DNA of 43,230 nucleotides from Armatimonadota bacterium (GTDB taxonomy: Bacteria > Armatimonadota > UBA5829 > DTJY01): assembly GCA_025358205.1 (NCBI GenBank), contig JANYKG010000035.1:1-43230 (forward strand), written 5' to 3'. Positions within the stretch are counted from its first letter, which is position 1. Each line of letters opens with the position of its first letter. The notes under the pieces were generated by a model, which was given only the letters and a program-made list of their open reading frames with translations, had not been told where the DNA came from and did not search any database. Below, in pieces: positions 1-8,925 of the stretch. A program made the position numbers and the translations under genes.

Positions 1-1
1 G

Positions 2-967
2 CCATCCGGGATGATACGCGAGCTTGCATCCAAGGTGCAAAAGCTGTACGTTGTGGAGGAGCTTGATCCCTTCCTTGAAGAGCAGATACGAGCAATGGGC
101 ATCGAGGTAGTGGGCAAAGACCGGTTCTCCATACTCGGTGAGTTCAACACGCGCACAGTCGCTACCGGCTTCGGGGTTGAGCAGACGGCCTGCGCACCAG
201 CGCCGGAACTGCCGGCCAGACCGCCTGTTCTGTGCGCCGGTTGCCCGCACAGAGGATTTTACCATGTTCTGAAGAAATTGAAGGCGGTAGTGACCGGAGA
301 CATCGGTTGCTATACGCTCGGTGTGCTCCCGCCGCTTGAAACGATGGACACCTGCATATGCATGGGCGCGTCCATAGGCAACGCACTGGGCATGGCGCGC
401 GCGATGCCGTCAGATGATGAACGACCCGTTGTGGCCGTGATTGGTGATTCCACTTTCGTACACTCGGGCATAACCGGTTTGATAGACGCCGTGTACAACG
501 GAACCGCCGCCACCATCTGCATACTTGATAACAGAACAACCGCAATGACCGGTGGGCAGAATCACCCGGCATCGGGCAAGACGCTCTCCGGCGCTATCGC
601 ACCCAGGCTGGATCTGAAATCGCTGGCTAAGGCGATAGGCGTGCCGGACGTGCTGGAGGTTGACCCGTACGACCTGGATGCGGTTGAGAAAGCTCTCACC
701 TATGCAGTTGGCACGTTTACACCATCGGTGGTTATCACCAACCGGCCGTGCGTGTTGGTAGACAGACGAGCGATAACAACGCCGTATGCAATTGACCTGA
801 CGAACTGCACCGGATGTTCCTTGTGCTTGAAAATTGGTTGTCCTGCCGTATCAATGATACCGGTTGAGGGCAGCAAACCAAGGGCGCAGATCAACCACGA
901 GCTTTGCACCGGATGCTCGGTTTGCGCACAAATCTGCCGATTCGATGCCATACGGAGGGTTGAGTAA
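2..967 (+). CDS. iorA: Indolepyruvate ferredoxin oxidoreductase, alpha subunit (5' end outside window)
   Basis: IorA oxidatively decarboxylates arylpyruvates (from Trp, Phe, Tyr) to aryl-acetyl-CoA with thiamine diphosphate, passing electrons to ferredoxin; it works with IorB in the cytoplasm. The reading frame is open from the first bases of the window, and full IorA is about 600 residues, so only the C-terminal half is here. Visible are the TPP-binding region with GDIGCY (about base 296) and a following CMGASIGNALGMA stretch, then two ferredoxin-like [4Fe-4S] motifs at the C-terminus: CTGCSLCLKIGC and CTGCSVCAQIC. The stop codon TAA overlaps the ATG of iorB by one base, which implies translational coupling. 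The cluster context with two arylacetate-CoA ligases supports the aryl-keto-acid assignment rather than pyruvate or 2-oxoglutarate. Confidence 0.95.
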   Translation, partial: PSGMIRELASKVQKLYVVEELDPFLEEQIRAMGIEVVGKDRFSILGEFNTRTVATGFGVEQTACAPAPELPARPPVLCAGCPHRGFYHVLKKLKAVVTGDIGCYTLGVLPPLETMDTCICMGASIGNALGMARAMPSDDERPVVAVIGDSTFVHSGITGLIDAVYNGTAATICILDNRTTAMTGGQNHPASGKTLSGAIAPRLDLKSLAKAIGVPDVLEVDPYDLDAVEKALTYAVGTFTPSVVITNRPCVLVDRRAITTPYAIDLTNCTGCSLCLKIGCPAVSMIPVEGSKPRAQINHELCTGCSVCAQICRFDAIRRVE

Positions 968-1554
968 TGAGCGGTAAGGTGACGAACATCCGGCTGGCGG
1001 GAGTTGGCGGACAGGGAATAATAGTGGCGAGCGAGGTGCTGTGCGACGCGCTCCTGGCCTCCGGGTATGACGTTAAGAAGAGTGAAGTCCACGGCATGGC
1101 ACAGCGCGGCGGTACGGTGAACAGCGACGTGCGTTTCGGCGAGAAAGTCTACTCGCCCACCATCGCACAGGGCGAGGTGGATGTGCTGCTGGCGTTTGAG
1201 CACATGGAGTCACTGCGGTACATGCCCTCGCTGAAGCCGGGCGGAATTGTGATTGCCAACGAGCAGCAGATCATGCCCTCGTCAGTAACATGCGGCAAGG
1301 CGCAATATCCACAGGGAATAAACGAGTGTCTGGATGAACAGTCAGGAACTATGATCTCACTGAACGCGCTGGAGATGGCGAACGAAGCCGGTTCACCGAG
1401 AAGCGCGAACGTCTGCCTGCTCGGTGTTCTGTCGAGATTTCTGGACATAGATGAATCAATCTGGCGGGCAGTCATAACGGAGCGGTTCGCCAAGAAAGGC
1501 CTTGACGCGAACCTGCGCGCTTTTGAATTGGGCCGCGGTTGCGCTTCGATGTGA
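967..1554 (+). CDS. iorB: Indolepyruvate ferredoxin oxidoreductase, beta subunit
   Basis: This is the gamma-type partner of IorA, 195 residues, the usual length for IorB. The N-terminus carries the family signature [15 protein letters not shown], followed by [22 protein letters not shown], which is highly characteristic of the 2-oxoacid oxidoreductase gamma domain. The start ATG at 967 shares its A with the iorA stop, so the two subunits are probably made in equal amounts. No RNA signal separates it from the next gene, whose ATG lies 34 bases beyond the stop. The role of the dimer is reversible conversion of arylpyruvate plus CoA and oxidised ferredoxin to aryl-acetyl-CoA, CO2 and reduced ferredoxin; direction in this organism cannot be read from sequence. 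Confidence 0.95.
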   Translation: MSGKVTNIRLAGVGGQGIIVASEVLCDALLASGYDVKKSEVHGMAQRGGTVNSDVRFGEKVYSPTIAQGEVDVLLAFEHMESLRYMPSLKPGGIVIANEQQIMPSSVTCGKAQYPQGINECLDEQSGTMISLNALEMANEAGSPRSANVCLLGVLSRFLDIDESIWRAVITERFAKKGLDANLRAFELGRGCASM

Positions 1555-1588
1555 GCGCAGTTATCACGGATCGGGAAGGTGGCACAAG

Positions 1589-2890
1589 ATGATCTGGAAC
1601 CCGGAAGTAGAATGTATGCCGATTGAGGAGCGCAAGAAGCTCCAGACGCGAAGGCTGCAGGAGACAGTGTGGCGGTGCTACACCCACGTCCCGGCCTACC
1701 GCAAAAAGATGCAAGACGCTGGTATCACACCGGATGACATCCGGTCGGTAGATGACCTCAAGCTCCTCCCCTTCACCACCAGAGACGACCTCCGAGACAG
1801 CTATCCGTTCGGTATGTTCGCCGTTCCCATGGAGGATGTGGTGCGCATACACTCCTCGTCCGGCACAACCGGCAAGCCGAAGGTGGTCGGCTACACGCGC
1901 AAAGACGTGGATACGTGGTCTGAACTGATGGCCCGAACCATCTCGTGCGGCGGCGCAGGCAAGCATGATATCATTCAGAACGCCTACGGATACGGGCTGT
2001 TCACCGGTGGTCTGGGCATCCATTACGGCGCGGAGAAGATTGGCGCGACTGTGGTTCCCATCTCAGGCGGCAACACAAAGCGACAGATCATGATAATGCA
2101 GGACTTCGGCAGCACCATGATAGCCTGCACTCCGTCATACGCGCTGTTCATAGCCGAGGTTGCCGAGGAAGAGGGCGTGGATATCCAGAAACTTCCGCTG
2201 AAGTTCGGCATCTTCGGCGCCGAGCCGTGGACGGACAACATGCGCAAGGAGATAGAGCGCAGACTGCAGATCCGAGCGACGGACATCTACGGTCTCAGCG
2301 AAGTCATGGGACCAGGTGTGGCCAGTGAGTGCGAGGCACAGGACGGCCTGCACGTATTTGACGACCATTTCGTTCCCGAGATCATTGACCCGATCACTCT
2401 TGAGCCGGTAGCGCCAGGCACTCCGGGGGAACTGGTGTTCACATCGCTCACCAAAGAAGCATTCCCCATCCTCCGATACCGAACTCGTGACCTGTCTGTG
2501 CTGAACACAGCCCAGTGTACTTGCGGCAGAACCCACGCTCGAATGGGTCGCATCACGGGACGCACGGACGACATGCTCATCATACGCGGTGTGAACGTCT
2601 ATCCCAGCCAGATCGAGAGCGTGCTGCTGGAGGCCGAGGGAGTAGCGCCGCACTACCTGATAGTAGTCAACCGCGTAGACTCGCTGGACAACCTTGAGGT
2701 ATGGGTGGAGGTCAGCGATCAGGTATTTACCGATGAAGTAAAGGGATTGGAGAGCTTGAGCAGGAAGATTGCTGCATCAATCGAAACGGTCCTCGGCATC
2801 TCAGTGACGGTGAAGCTGGTGGAGCCGAGGACCATAGAGCGCAGCGAAGGGAAAGCCAAGCGCGTTGTTGACAACAGGCCGAAAGTCTGA
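1589..2890 (+). CDS. paaK: Phenylacetate-CoA ligase, copy 1
   Basis: An AMP-forming arylacetate-CoA ligase of 433 residues, the normal PaaK length. It activates phenylacetate or a related arylacetate with ATP and CoA. The adenylation P-loop SSGTTGKPK is near residue 89, [10 protein letters not shown] near 234, YRTRDLS near 298 and the hinge/C-terminal signature [13 protein letters not shown] near 324, followed by the small C-terminal domain ending [10 protein letters not shown] chose ATG 1589 although the frame is open to 1502, because MIWNPEVE aligns with MIWDMKHE of the second copy, gives the same length of 433, and has a purine-rich GGGAAGGTGG just before it. The longer version would run into iorB. 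The neighbours iorAB make the same product class from keto acids, so this enzyme may recycle or alternatively generate aryl-acetyl-CoA. Confidence 0.95.
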   Translation: MIWNPEVECMPIEERKKLQTRRLQETVWRCYTHVPAYRKKMQDAGITPDDIRSVDDLKLLPFTTRDDLRDSYPFGMFAVPMEDVVRIHSSSGTTGKPKVVGYTRKDVDTWSELMARTISCGGAGKHDIIQNAYGYGLFTGGLGIHYGAEKIGATVVPISGGNTKRQIMIMQDFGSTMIACTPSYALFIAEVAEEEGVDIQKLPLKFGIFGAEPWTDNMRKEIERRLQIRATDIYGLSEVMGPGVASECEAQDGLHVFDDHFVPEIIDPITLEPVAPGTPGELVFTSLTKEAFPILRYRTRDLSVLNTAQCTCGRTHARMGRITGRTDDMLIIRGVNVYPSQIESVLLEAEGVAPHYLIVVNRVDSLDNLEVWVEVSDQVFTDEVKGLESLSRKIAASIETVLGISVTVKLVEPRTIERSEGKAKRVVDNRPKV

Positions 2891-2931
2891 CCTGGGTATG
2901 AGTTGTACACAAAGAAGGGTAGTAAAGCAGT

Positions 2932-4203
2932 ATGAAACGTTGGTTGATTCTACTAGCGGGGATCCTCGCTAACCTGTGTCAGGGCGCGGCATACGCGTCA
3001 AGCGTGTTCGCGGTGCCGATGATGATGCACCTGGGTCTGATGATCATGAAGGCCGGCAAGCCTACTCCTGACATGACAAAGTGGGCGCTGGCGTTCTCAA
3101 TGAACTTGGGCATGCTTCCGATCGGCATGTTACTCTCAGGCAGGATTGCGGATTTGAAAGGCCCCCGACCGGTTGTGCTTGTTGGTGGAACCATCTTCGG
3201 GCTGGGCATGCTACTCGCAGGATTTGCGAACACATATCTGCATTTCTTGCTAACATTCGGCGTCATGATGGGAATCGGCAGCGGCATGGCATACGGCGCA
3301 ATCGTGGCTGCGGCGGTACGGTGGTTCCCTGACCGCAGAGGATTGGCTTCCGGGCTGGCGGTCGGCGCACTAGGTTTCGGCCCGGTGGTAATCGTTCCTG
3401 TAGCCAACGCATTGATGGGACCTGCTGGACCCGGACAGGCTGACACGGTTGGACTAGCCATGAGGGTTTTAGGCGTCGCGTTTGTGGTCATAATGGGCCT
3501 GTGCTCACTAGCAATGACCAATCCTCCGAAGGATTACACTGTAGGTATGCCCGCAGCGTCAGGCGGGACTGCACCAGCGGCTGTCAGCCTTTCGTGGACT
3601 GAAATGCTCGGCAAGAGCAGGTTCTGGCTGCTCTACATGCTGTATGTATGCGGAGCGTTTTCCGGCCTGATGATTATAAGCCAGGCCAAGCCGATCTTCA
3701 TGGGAATGAAGTTGGAAGGACTGACGCCAGACCAGGTAAAAGCTCTCGCAGGCGGCTTTGTAATGGCCATCGCGGCGGCAAACGCCACCGGGCGAGTTAT
3801 GTGGGCAACGGTTTCGGACTGGATTGGCAGGCTTTGGGCTCTCACACTCATGTTCCTGATTACCGCAGTGACAATGTTCATGATGCCGCAACTCTCCACC
3901 GGTCAGGGATCACTGATGGTTGCTGGGCTGTTATTGGGTGTATGTTTCGGCGGCTATCTGGGCACATTCCCTGCCCTCTGCGCAGACGCTTTCGGCCCTA
4001 AGAACATGGCGGTAAACTATGCCCTGCTCTTCTCCGGGTTCAGCATTGCCGCAATCGCGGGTCCATACGTAGCAGGTGCGGTCAAGAACGCATCGGGCAA
4101 CTACGCGCAATCGTTCGTGATAGCTGGTATTGTATCCGGCGTGGGCTTCGTATTGGCGCTAAACATGTCGCTATCCGAGTGCAAGAAGGTTAAAACGGCC
4201 TGA
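2932..4203 (+). CDS. MFS transporter, oxalate/formate antiporter (OFA) family
   Basis: A 423-residue inner-membrane protein with about twelve hydrophobic segments. Features of the OFA-type MFS subfamily are an N-terminal segment beginning [26 protein letters not shown], the loop between helices 2 and 3 containing [40 protein letters not shown], and in the second half [14 protein letters not shown]. The substrate cannot be read from the sequence. Position between the two phenylacetate-CoA ligases, with 41 and 14 base gaps on the same strand, suggests it carries an arylacetate or arylpyruvate, either taking it up for activation or exporting it as a fermentation product. No promoter or terminator is visible on either side, so it is an operon member. 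Confidence 0.85.
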   Translation: MKRWLILLAGILANLCQGAAYASSVFAVPMMMHLGLMIMKAGKPTPDMTKWALAFSMNLGMLPIGMLLSGRIADLKGPRPVVLVGGTIFGLGMLLAGFANTYLHFLLTFGVMMGIGSGMAYGAIVAAAVRWFPDRRGLASGLAVGALGFGPVVIVPVANALMGPAGPGQADTVGLAMRVLGVAFVVIMGLCSLAMTNPPKDYTVGMPAASGGTAPAAVSLSWTEMLGKSRFWLLYMLYVCGAFSGLMIISQAKPIFMGMKLEGLTPDQVKALAGGFVMAIAAANATGRVMWATVSDWIGRLWALTLMFLITAVTMFMMPQLSTGQGSLMVAGLLLGVCFGGYLGTFPALCADAFGPKNMAVNYALLFSGFSIAAIAGPYVAGAVKNASGNYAQSFVIAGIVSGVGFVLALNMSLSECKKVKTA

Positions 4204-4217
4204 TTAGAGGTACTCCC

Positions 4218-5519
4218 ATGATCTGGGACATGAAGCACGAATCTATGTCGAGAAGCGAACTGGAGGCGCTCCAGCTCGGGCGGCTGAAGAACACCGTCTC
4301 GCGCTGCTATGACCTGGCGCCTCACTACGAGAACGCCATGGACAAGGCGGGCGTGAGACCGTGCGATATTCACTCGCTGGCTGACCTTAGAAAGCTGCCG
4401 TTCACCGTCAAGGATGACTTGAGATCGAACTATCCATATGGCCTCTTCGCGGTTCCGATGAAAGAGGTCGTGCGGATGCACACATCCACCGGCACAACGG
4501 GAAAACCGACGCTGGTGGGCTACACGCGCAACGATCTGGAAATCTGGACGGAGATATGCGCACGAATCATCACCGCAGCAGGCGTGACTTCGGACGACAT
4601 CGCGCAGATAGCGTTTAACTACGGTCTCTTCACCGGTGGACTCGGCATGCACCAGGGTATGGAGCGGGTAGGCGCATCTGTCATCCCCGCTTCTACGGGG
4701 AACACGCACCGTCACCTGACCCTGATGCAAGACTTCGGCACCACAGCGCTGGCCTGCACTCCATCATACGCGCTCCATCTGGCCGATGAAGCCGACGAGC
4801 AAGGCATGCGCGGGAAGCTGAACCTGAAGTGGGGGTTGTTTGGCGCGGAACCATGGACCGAGCAGATGAGGACGGAGATCGAGGCGAAACTCGGTCTGTG
4901 CGCCACGGACAACTACGGACTGAGCGAAGTAATCGGCCCCGGCGTATCCGGCGAGTGTCATGAATACCGAGACGGTATGCATATCGCCGAAGACCATTTC
5001 CTGGTGGAGATCATTGACCCGGAGACTCTGGAAACGTTGGACTACGGCAAGCAGGGTGAGCTGGTAATCACAACACTCACCAAGGAAGCGATGCCGGTTC
5101 TGCGCTATCGTACCGGCGACATCACCCGGCTGAACCCCGAGCCGTGCAAGTGTGGCCGTACCCTGGCGCGCATGGAGAAGGTCACAAGCCGCACGGACGA
5201 CATGCTCATCATTCGCGGCGTGAATATCTTCCCGTCGCAGGTGGAGAGCGCACTGCTGGAGATAGAGGAAACTCAGCCCCACTACATGTTGGTGGTCTAC
5301 CGTGAAGGCGCACTGGACGGCCTTGAAGTCTGGGTAGAGGTTTCGGAAACGCTGTTCTCCGATGAGATGAAGGAACTCCGACGGACGGAAGAGCGCATCG
5401 CGAAGAAGCTGGAAAGCGTGCTGGACCTCTCCGTGAAAGTGAAACTGGTGGAACCGCGGACGATAGCCCGAAGCGAAGGCAAAGCAAACCGCGTGATAGA
5501 CTTGAGGGAAGAGCAGTGA
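4218..5519 (+). CDS. Phenylacetate-CoA ligase, copy 2
   Basis: A second 433-residue PaaK-family enzyme, clearly paralogous to the gene at 1589 over its full length. The phosphate-binding loop reads STGTTGKPT near residue 90, where copy 1 has SSGTTGKPK; the later motif reads YRTGDIT near 296, where copy 1 has [17 protein letters not shown] and [13 protein letters not shown] are kept. These differences, plus divergence at about a third or more of positions, point to different acyl substrates (for example phenylacetate against indoleacetate or hydroxyphenylacetate) rather than a recent duplication. Start ATG 4218 follows GAGG-containing sequence (TTAGAGGTACTCCC) at good spacing. It lies 14 bases after the transporter and 22 bases before the ACT-domain gene. 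Confidence 0.93.
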   Translation: MIWDMKHESMSRSELEALQLGRLKNTVSRCYDLAPHYENAMDKAGVRPCDIHSLADLRKLPFTVKDDLRSNYPYGLFAVPMKEVVRMHTSTGTTGKPTLVGYTRNDLEIWTEICARIITAAGVTSDDIAQIAFNYGLFTGGLGMHQGMERVGASVIPASTGNTHRHLTLMQDFGTTALACTPSYALHLADEADEQGMRGKLNLKWGLFGAEPWTEQMRTEIEAKLGLCATDNYGLSEVIGPGVSGECHEYRDGMHIAEDHFLVEIIDPETLETLDYGKQGELVITTLTKEAMPVLRYRTGDITRLNPEPCKCGRTLARMEKVTSRTDDMLIIRGVNIFPSQVESALLEIEETQPHYMLVVYREGALDGLEVWVEVSETLFSDEMKELRRTEERIAKKLESVLDLSVKVKLVEPRTIARSEGKANRVIDLREEQ

Positions 5520-5541
5520 ATATGCACAAAGGAGAGACGAA

Positions 5542-5973
5542 ATGAAGGTGAAGCAGCTTTCGATATTCCTGGAAAACCAGTCAGGCCGCCTGGCTGAAGT
5601 CATGGGATCGCTAGGCAAGGAAGGCGTGAACATCAGGGCGCTGTCCCTTGCAGACACATCCGGTTTCGGCATACTGCGCCTGATCTTGAACGACATCCAG
5701 AAAGGCCGCGCGGTTCTAAAAGAACAGGGCTTCACGGTCAGCGAAACGGACGTGATAGCGGTGGAGATACCGGACAAACCCGGCGGACTGGCGAACGTGC
5801 TGTCCGTCCTGGCGGGCAAGAGCATCAACATCGAGTATATGTACGCGTTCGTCGAAAAGTCTCAGGAAAACGCTGTGGTCATATTCCGTGTGGAGGACAT
5901 TGACAACGCAATCAGCGCGCTTCAGTCCGGCGGTGTGCAGATACTGGAAGCAGAGCAGGTCTACTCGCTGTAG
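5542..5973 (+). CDS. Tandem ACT-domain protein
   Basis: A 143-residue protein made of two ACT modules, roughly residues 1-65 ([37 protein letters not shown]) and 70-140 ([32 protein letters not shown]). ACT modules bind amino acids or related small ligands at domain interfaces. Stand-alone double-ACT proteins of this type are commonly found beside arylacetate-CoA ligase and ior genes in anaerobes and archaea, so an amino-acid-sensing role for this operon is plausible, but no DNA-binding or catalytic domain is attached. An AAAGGAGAGACGAA ribosome site precedes ATG 5542. It is the last gene of the operon, with a terminator 26 bases after its stop. Confidence 0.88.
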   Translation: MKVKQLSIFLENQSGRLAEVMGSLGKEGVNIRALSLADTSGFGILRLILNDIQKGRAVLKEQGFTVSETDVIAVEIPDKPGGLANVLSVLAGKSINIEYMYAFVEKSQENAVVIFRVEDIDNAISALQSGGVQILEAEQVYSL

Positions 5974-5999
5974 AGTTATCGCGTAGGTCCTTATGGTTC

Positions 6000-6034
6000 G
6001 GCCTCGTTCGGTATCACCCGGACGGGGCCTTTTC
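6000..6034 (+). terminator. Rho-independent terminator of the ior-paaK operon
   Basis: GGCCTCGTTCGG pairs with CCGGACGGGGCC around a 6-base loop with two small bulges, followed by TTTTCC. It sits 26 bases after the ACT gene stop and before the promoter of the marR gene, so it separates two operons. Confidence 0.7.
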
Positions 6035-6064
6035 CTGTGTACAGAAAAAACGTCTCGCGCAATG

Positions 6065-6093
6065 TTGACAAATTCGGCAAAACCGGGTATAAG
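6065..6093 (+). promoter_or_regulatory. Sigma70-type promoter of the marR-iscU-nfu-cysE operon
   Basis: TTGACA at 6065-6070 and TATAAG at 6088-6093 are separated by exactly 17 bases. Start of transcription is expected near 6100, about 45 bases before the marR ATG at 6146. Confidence 0.75.
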
Positions 6094-6123
6094 TTAAGTA
6101 GCTTAATGAATAAGCACGTTAAG
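6094..6123 (+). promoter_or_regulatory. Candidate operator overlapping the transcription start
   Basis: Directly behind the -10 box lies the palindrome TTAAG-TAG-CTTAA (6094-6106), and a further TTAAG half-site at 6119-6123 faces the CTTAA of the first. This is the position expected for an autorepressor site of the adjacent MarR protein. Inference from position and symmetry only. Confidence 0.5.
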
Positions 6124-6145
6124 TTTCCACGGCACGAGGAACGAA

Positions 6146-6694
6146 ATGGACAAGGCGACCGCGGCATACACGGAGCATGTGCTCTCCCTCTTCACCGAGG
6201 TGCTGCACGAAAACATGACTGACAAACCTCTGCGCGACCTGAACGCGGGCATCACGCCGTCATTGGCTCAAGCGCTGCAGTTTGTCTACCAGCATGATGT
6301 GTGCTCCGTCAGAGACGTGGCTGCCGGTCTGTCCATGACCCTTCCCGCCGCAAGCCAGCTCGTTGACCGCCTTGTCAGAAAAGAATGGGTATCTAAGTGT
6401 GACAATACCCATGACAGACGGCTTTCGGAAATACGACTCACAGACAGCGGGCGTACCCTGGCAGAGCGGATTCGCGTAGAAAAGACCGAAAGGATGGCAG
6501 GCATTCTCAACCGCATGCCGCCTGAATCGCGCACATGCCTGGTTCGGAGTCTGGAAACCTTCATTGCCGCTGGTATGAATAGCCCACTAGACGCGCTTAG
6601 CCAGTGCATTCACTGCGGCGTGGATCACAAGCCTGAGTGCGTGGTGAACGAAGTGTACCAGACCGCAACGGGCGCGCAGATAGACAAGTTCTGA
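6146..6694 (+). CDS. MarR-family regulator with C-terminal Cys/His motif (copy 1)
   Basis: A 182-residue winged-helix regulator. The MarR core spans about residues 30-135: recognition helix region SMTLPAASQLVDRLVRKEWV and wing DRRLSEIRLTDSGR. Beyond the core is a cysteine cluster C154-I-H-C157-G-V-D-H161-K-P-E-C165-V-V-N, which is repeated almost exactly in the MarR gene at 38895-39428. Such a cluster could bind an Fe-S cluster or a metal ion. It is the first gene of an operon with an iscU scaffold gene 17 bases downstream, then nfu and cysE, so control of Fe-S cluster assembly is the obvious hypothesis. ATG 6146 is preceded by GAGGAACGAA. A promoter and palindromic operator lie just upstream. 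Family membership is certain; the regulated signal is inferred. Confidence 0.88.
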   Translation: MDKATAAYTEHVLSLFTEVLHENMTDKPLRDLNAGITPSLAQALQFVYQHDVCSVRDVAAGLSMTLPAASQLVDRLVRKEWVSKCDNTHDRRLSEIRLTDSGRTLAERIRVEKTERMAGILNRMPPESRTCLVRSLETFIAAGMNSPLDALSQCIHCGVDHKPECVVNEVYQTATGAQIDKF

Positions 6695-6711
6695 GTAGAT
6701 TGGAGATCAAC

Positions 6712-7152
6712 ATGTCAAACACAGAGTATAGCGACAAGGTAATGGAGCACTTCATGAATCCCCGCAATGTGGGCGAAATGGCAGACGCAGACGGCGTAGG
6801 CACCGTCGGCAACCCCACCTGCGGCGACATCATGAGGATGTACATAAAGGTGGCGGACAACATCATCACCGATGTGAAATTCAAAACATTCGGCTGCGGT
6901 GCGGCAATCGCCACCAGCAGCATGGCAACGGAGTTGATTAAGGGTAAGAGCATAGAAGAAGCGTTGGAACTGACAAACAAAGCTGTGGCTGAGGCGCTCG
7001 GCGGTCTGCCCGCCGTGAAGATGCATTGTTCGGTGCTTGCTGAGGACGCTGTTCAGGCTGCCATAGATGACTACCTGAAGAAGACCACCGGCAAGGGCCT
7101 TGATCTAGCGCCTCACGATGTACATGAACATACACAGGAGGAAACCGAATGA
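6712..7152 (+). CDS. iscU: Fe-S cluster assembly scaffold, IscU/NifU N-terminal type
   Basis: A 146-residue cytoplasmic scaffold on which [2Fe-2S] or [4Fe-4S] clusters are built from sulfur delivered by a cysteine desulfurase. The three conserved ligand cysteines are seen in NPTCGDIM, TFGCGAAIA and KMHCSVLAEDA, and the opening SDKVMEHFMNPRNVGEM is typical of the family. The C-terminal tail after GKGL ([16 protein letters not shown]) is acidic and His-rich. The frame is open upstream to 6637 but that part overlaps marR; ATG 6712 has TTGGAGATCAAC before it and begins at the conserved N-terminus. Its last bases overlap the start of nfu (ATGA), so the two are coupled. No desulfurase gene follows, unlike usual isc/nif order; a nifS lies at 37552-38754. 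Confidence 0.93.
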   Translation: MSNTEYSDKVMEHFMNPRNVGEMADADGVGTVGNPTCGDIMRMYIKVADNIITDVKFKTFGCGAAIATSSMATELIKGKSIEEALELTNKAVAEALGGLPAVKMHCSVLAEDAVQAAIDDYLKKTTGKGLDLAPHDVHEHTQEETE

Positions 7153-7391
7153 GATCGGAAGTGGAAGAGCAATTGAACCTGATTCGACCCGCACTGCAGG
7201 CTGATGGCGGCGACATCGAACTGGTGGACGTGGACGAGGATACCGGTGTGGTCCAGGTCAAGCTGGTGGGCGCATGCGCAGGCTGCCCGATGAGCCAGAT
7301 GACTCTGCAGATGGGTGTAGAGCGGGTGCTGAAGAACAAGATTCCGGGCGTGACGAAGGTGGAGAACGTCGGCACACCGCACGAAGAGTAA
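7149..7391 (+). CDS. NifU C-terminal-domain (Nfu-type) Fe-S carrier
   Basis: An 80-residue stand-alone Nfu module. It contains the pattern [20 protein letters not shown] and the CxxC ligand pair in [14 protein letters not shown], which holds a [4Fe-4S] cluster between two monomers for delivery to target proteins. Length is normal for single-domain Nfu. The start ATG shares four bases with the iscU stop (ATGA), so scaffold and carrier are translated together; in NifU proteins the two domains are fused, here they are separate polypeptides. An 8-base-pair hairpin lies 16 bases after the stop, before cysE. Confidence 0.93.
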   Translation: MRSEVEEQLNLIRPALQADGGDIELVDVDEDTGVVQVKLVGACAGCPMSQMTLQMGVERVLKNKIPGVTKVENVGTPHEE

Positions 7392-7407
7392 GGCGATATA
7401 CAAAAGC

Positions 7408-7429
7408 GGGGCATGGATACACATGCCCC
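7408..7429 (+). promoter_or_regulatory. Hairpin between nfu and cysE
   Basis: GGGGCATG (7408-7415) pairs perfectly with CATGCCCC (7422-7429) around GATACA. There is no T-run, so it is not a normal terminator. It may protect or adjust the 3' end of the iscU-nfu message relative to cysE. Confidence 0.45.
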
Positions 7430-7464
7430 ATCCGCCCAGCGCATCACTATCGGAGGTGGTCAGC

Positions 7465-8154
7465 ATGTTTGCCAGAATGAAAAGCGATATTCGCGCAGTT
7501 AAGGAAAGAGACCCGGCATGCCGGAGCACTCTGGAAGTCCTTCTCTGCTACCCCGGCTTTCACGTGCTGTTCTACCACAGAATGGCTCACTGGCTGTGGA
7601 CTCACAAGATCAAGCTCGCGGCGAGATGGCTCTCCCAGATGGGCAGGTTCTTCACAGGAATAGAGATTCATCCGGGCGCTACCATCGGTCCTGGGTTTTT
7701 CATAGACCATGGAATGGGCGTAGTGATAGGCGAAACCGCTGAGATCGGCGAGAACGTGACCATGTATCACGGCGTCACTTTGGGCGGCACCAGTTGGAAG
7801 AAGGAGAAGCGTCACCCCACCATTGGAGACAACGTGGTGATTGGCGCGGGAGCCAAGGTGCTAGGTCCGTTCAAGGTGGGCGACAACAGCAAGATCGGGT
7901 CCGGCTCCGTGGTTGTGAACGAGGTTCCGCCGAATTCCGTAGTCGTGGGCGTCCCCGGGCGAGTGACATACCGGGACGGCAAGAAGGTAGAGACAGAGTT
8001 TGACTTGGAACACAACGAGCTTCCGGACCCTGTGGCAAAGGCCATTGAGTGCATACTTGAACGGATGCACCACATGGAGCGCGAGATTCACGCACTGAAA
8101 GATGACCAGCAGGAGTCCAAGCTGCGAGAAGAGGTAACTGCAGGCAGCGACTGA
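7465..8154 (+). CDS. cysE: Serine O-acetyltransferase
   Basis: Transfers acetyl from acetyl-CoA to L-serine, giving O-acetylserine, the acceptor of sulfide in cysteine synthesis. The 229-residue protein begins [35 protein letters not shown], closely like short Gram-positive-type CysE, then passes into left-handed beta-helix hexapeptide repeats with the diagnostic [34 protein letters not shown] and GVTLGGT. The C-terminus is extended by a charged helical tail (residues about 185-229). ATG 7465 is chosen over 7423 because GGAGGTGG sits 7 bases before it and the protein then starts at the conserved family N-terminus. In this operon it would supply cysteine, the sulfur source of the desulfurase, for cluster assembly. 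Confidence 0.95.
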   Translation: MFARMKSDIRAVKERDPACRSTLEVLLCYPGFHVLFYHRMAHWLWTHKIKLAARWLSQMGRFFTGIEIHPGATIGPGFFIDHGMGVVIGETAEIGENVTMYHGVTLGGTSWKKEKRHPTIGDNVVIGAGAKVLGPFKVGDNSKIGSGSVVVNEVPPNSVVVGVPGRVTYRDGKKVETEFDLEHNELPDPVAKAIECILERMHHMEREIHALKDDQQESKLREEVTAGSD

Positions 8155-8180
8155 GCGTGGATCTGAATGCATAATCAAGC

Positions 8181-8215
8181 AAAAACGCCTTCGTCCTTTG
8201 GATGGAGGCGTTTTT
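8181..8215 (+). terminator. Rho-independent terminator after cysE
   Basis: AAAAACGCC (8181-8189) pairs with GGCGTTTTT (8207-8215) with a further GTCC/GGAT inner helix, and the right arm is the T-run itself. It is a strong, clean terminator 27 bases after the cysE stop. Confidence 0.85.
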
Positions 8216-8242
8216 CTTCTGGCTACCGGCACAAAAGAAGAA

Positions 8243-8335
8243 CCCTGGCCGATAAATGAGGTTCGGCCAGGGCAAGTGTAAGGAGGTCGGATTGCTAGGG
8301 CAGGGTAACCCTATTGACTTCCACTAAGGGAAGTC
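8243..8335. other. Hairpin-rich segment after the cysE terminator
   Basis: CCCTGGCC (8243-8250) pairs with GGCCAGGG (8265-8272); AGGGTAACCCT at 8303-8313 is a palindrome; GACTTCC (8316-8322) pairs with GGAAGTC (8329-8335). No coding frame of quality overlaps it. Function unknown; from 8336 to 8445 I see only AT-rich sequence without a recognisable signal. Confidence 0.3.
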
Positions 8336-8445
8336 CTGAACTCTATTCTCTTGTACATTTGTTAAGACGGTTTCACTGGTGAATTAGTTCCCAGAATGTT
8401 CAGATTTTAGACAAATTTCTTCAATAATGATCCGCGGGCTTCTGA

Positions 8446-8474
8446 GCATTATTCATGTCTTTCATGAATAATGC
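8446..8474. repeat. Dispersed palindrome, locus 1
   Basis: GCATTATTCATG and CATGAATAATGC form a perfect 12-pair stem with loop TCTTT. It is followed by GGGCTAGG and preceded by a decayed partner (ATGATCCGCGGGC, 8427-8439) like the intact left palindrome of locus 5. Related copies occur at 13728-13792, 19462-19530, 19714-19782 and 23132-23200. Confidence 0.8.
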
Positions 8475-8577
8475 GGGCTAGGTTGATTTAGGAACAAGGT
8501 ATATATGCACAAACCCGGTATACTTGACAGGCCACCCTGTGCTAAGTGCGTGGAAGAACTAGAGTGAGGACGATTGA

Positions 8578-8925
8578 ACTCTCTTGTTAGAGAGTCGGAG
8601 CGAGAGTTCTCGGGGTGATATCCCGCTCCGACAAGCCCGGCAAGGAAAGGAAGGAAAACCACCGGGCCAAACCTATACATCCATGAACAGGTGGCCCGAG
8701 CCGAACGGATGCGGCTCGTTTACTACCCAGTGGAAACAGGACTCAGCCTATCATTTCTTACTTAGGCATGAAACGGGCGATTCCTCCCTTAGTGGCAATA
8801 AATACAATTCGTGTCGTGCCACAGTGCCGCTTCCAGCCAGCGCTCAGGGGGGTCGGTAGTTTCTAAAACTGAATACGGTTGAATTGCGAAAGACCGGTCT
8901 TCGGGCCGGTCTTTCGTATTGTTGC
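8578..8925 (+). ncRNA. Candidate structured non-coding RNA
   Basis: Four successive helices can be drawn: ACTCTC/GAGAGT (8578-8595), GTCGGAGCG/CGCTCCGAC (8594-8632, 9 pairs), GCCCGG/CCGGGC (8635-8667) and CGAGCCG/CGGCTCG (8697-8718), and the segment ends in a terminator-like hairpin at 8887-8914. No convincing protein is encoded on either strand; a 91-codon frame at 8584-8859 lacks a ribosome site and protein-like composition. I looked for hallmarks of RNase P RNA, tmRNA, SRP RNA and T-box leaders and did not find them. Strand is inferred from the terminator. The 5' end is unknown; a TTGACA at 8524-8529 has no good -10 partner. Confidence 0.35.
8887..8925 (+). terminator. Terminator-like hairpin
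   Basis: GAAAGACCGG (8888-8897) pairs with CCGGTCTTTC (8905-8914) around a short loop containing TTCG, followed by GTATTGTTG. It lies between the structured non-coding segment and the convergent gene at 8949, and could serve both strands. Confidence 0.65.

Noticed and set aside
8524-8552. TTGACA as a promoter for the candidate RNA
   Set aside because: No -10-like hexamer at 16-18 bases (TGCGTG is there).
8584-8859. Open frame of 91 codons in the hairpin-rich region
   Set aside because: No ribosome site, low-complexity composition and complete overlap with several stable helices; more likely part of a structured RNA.
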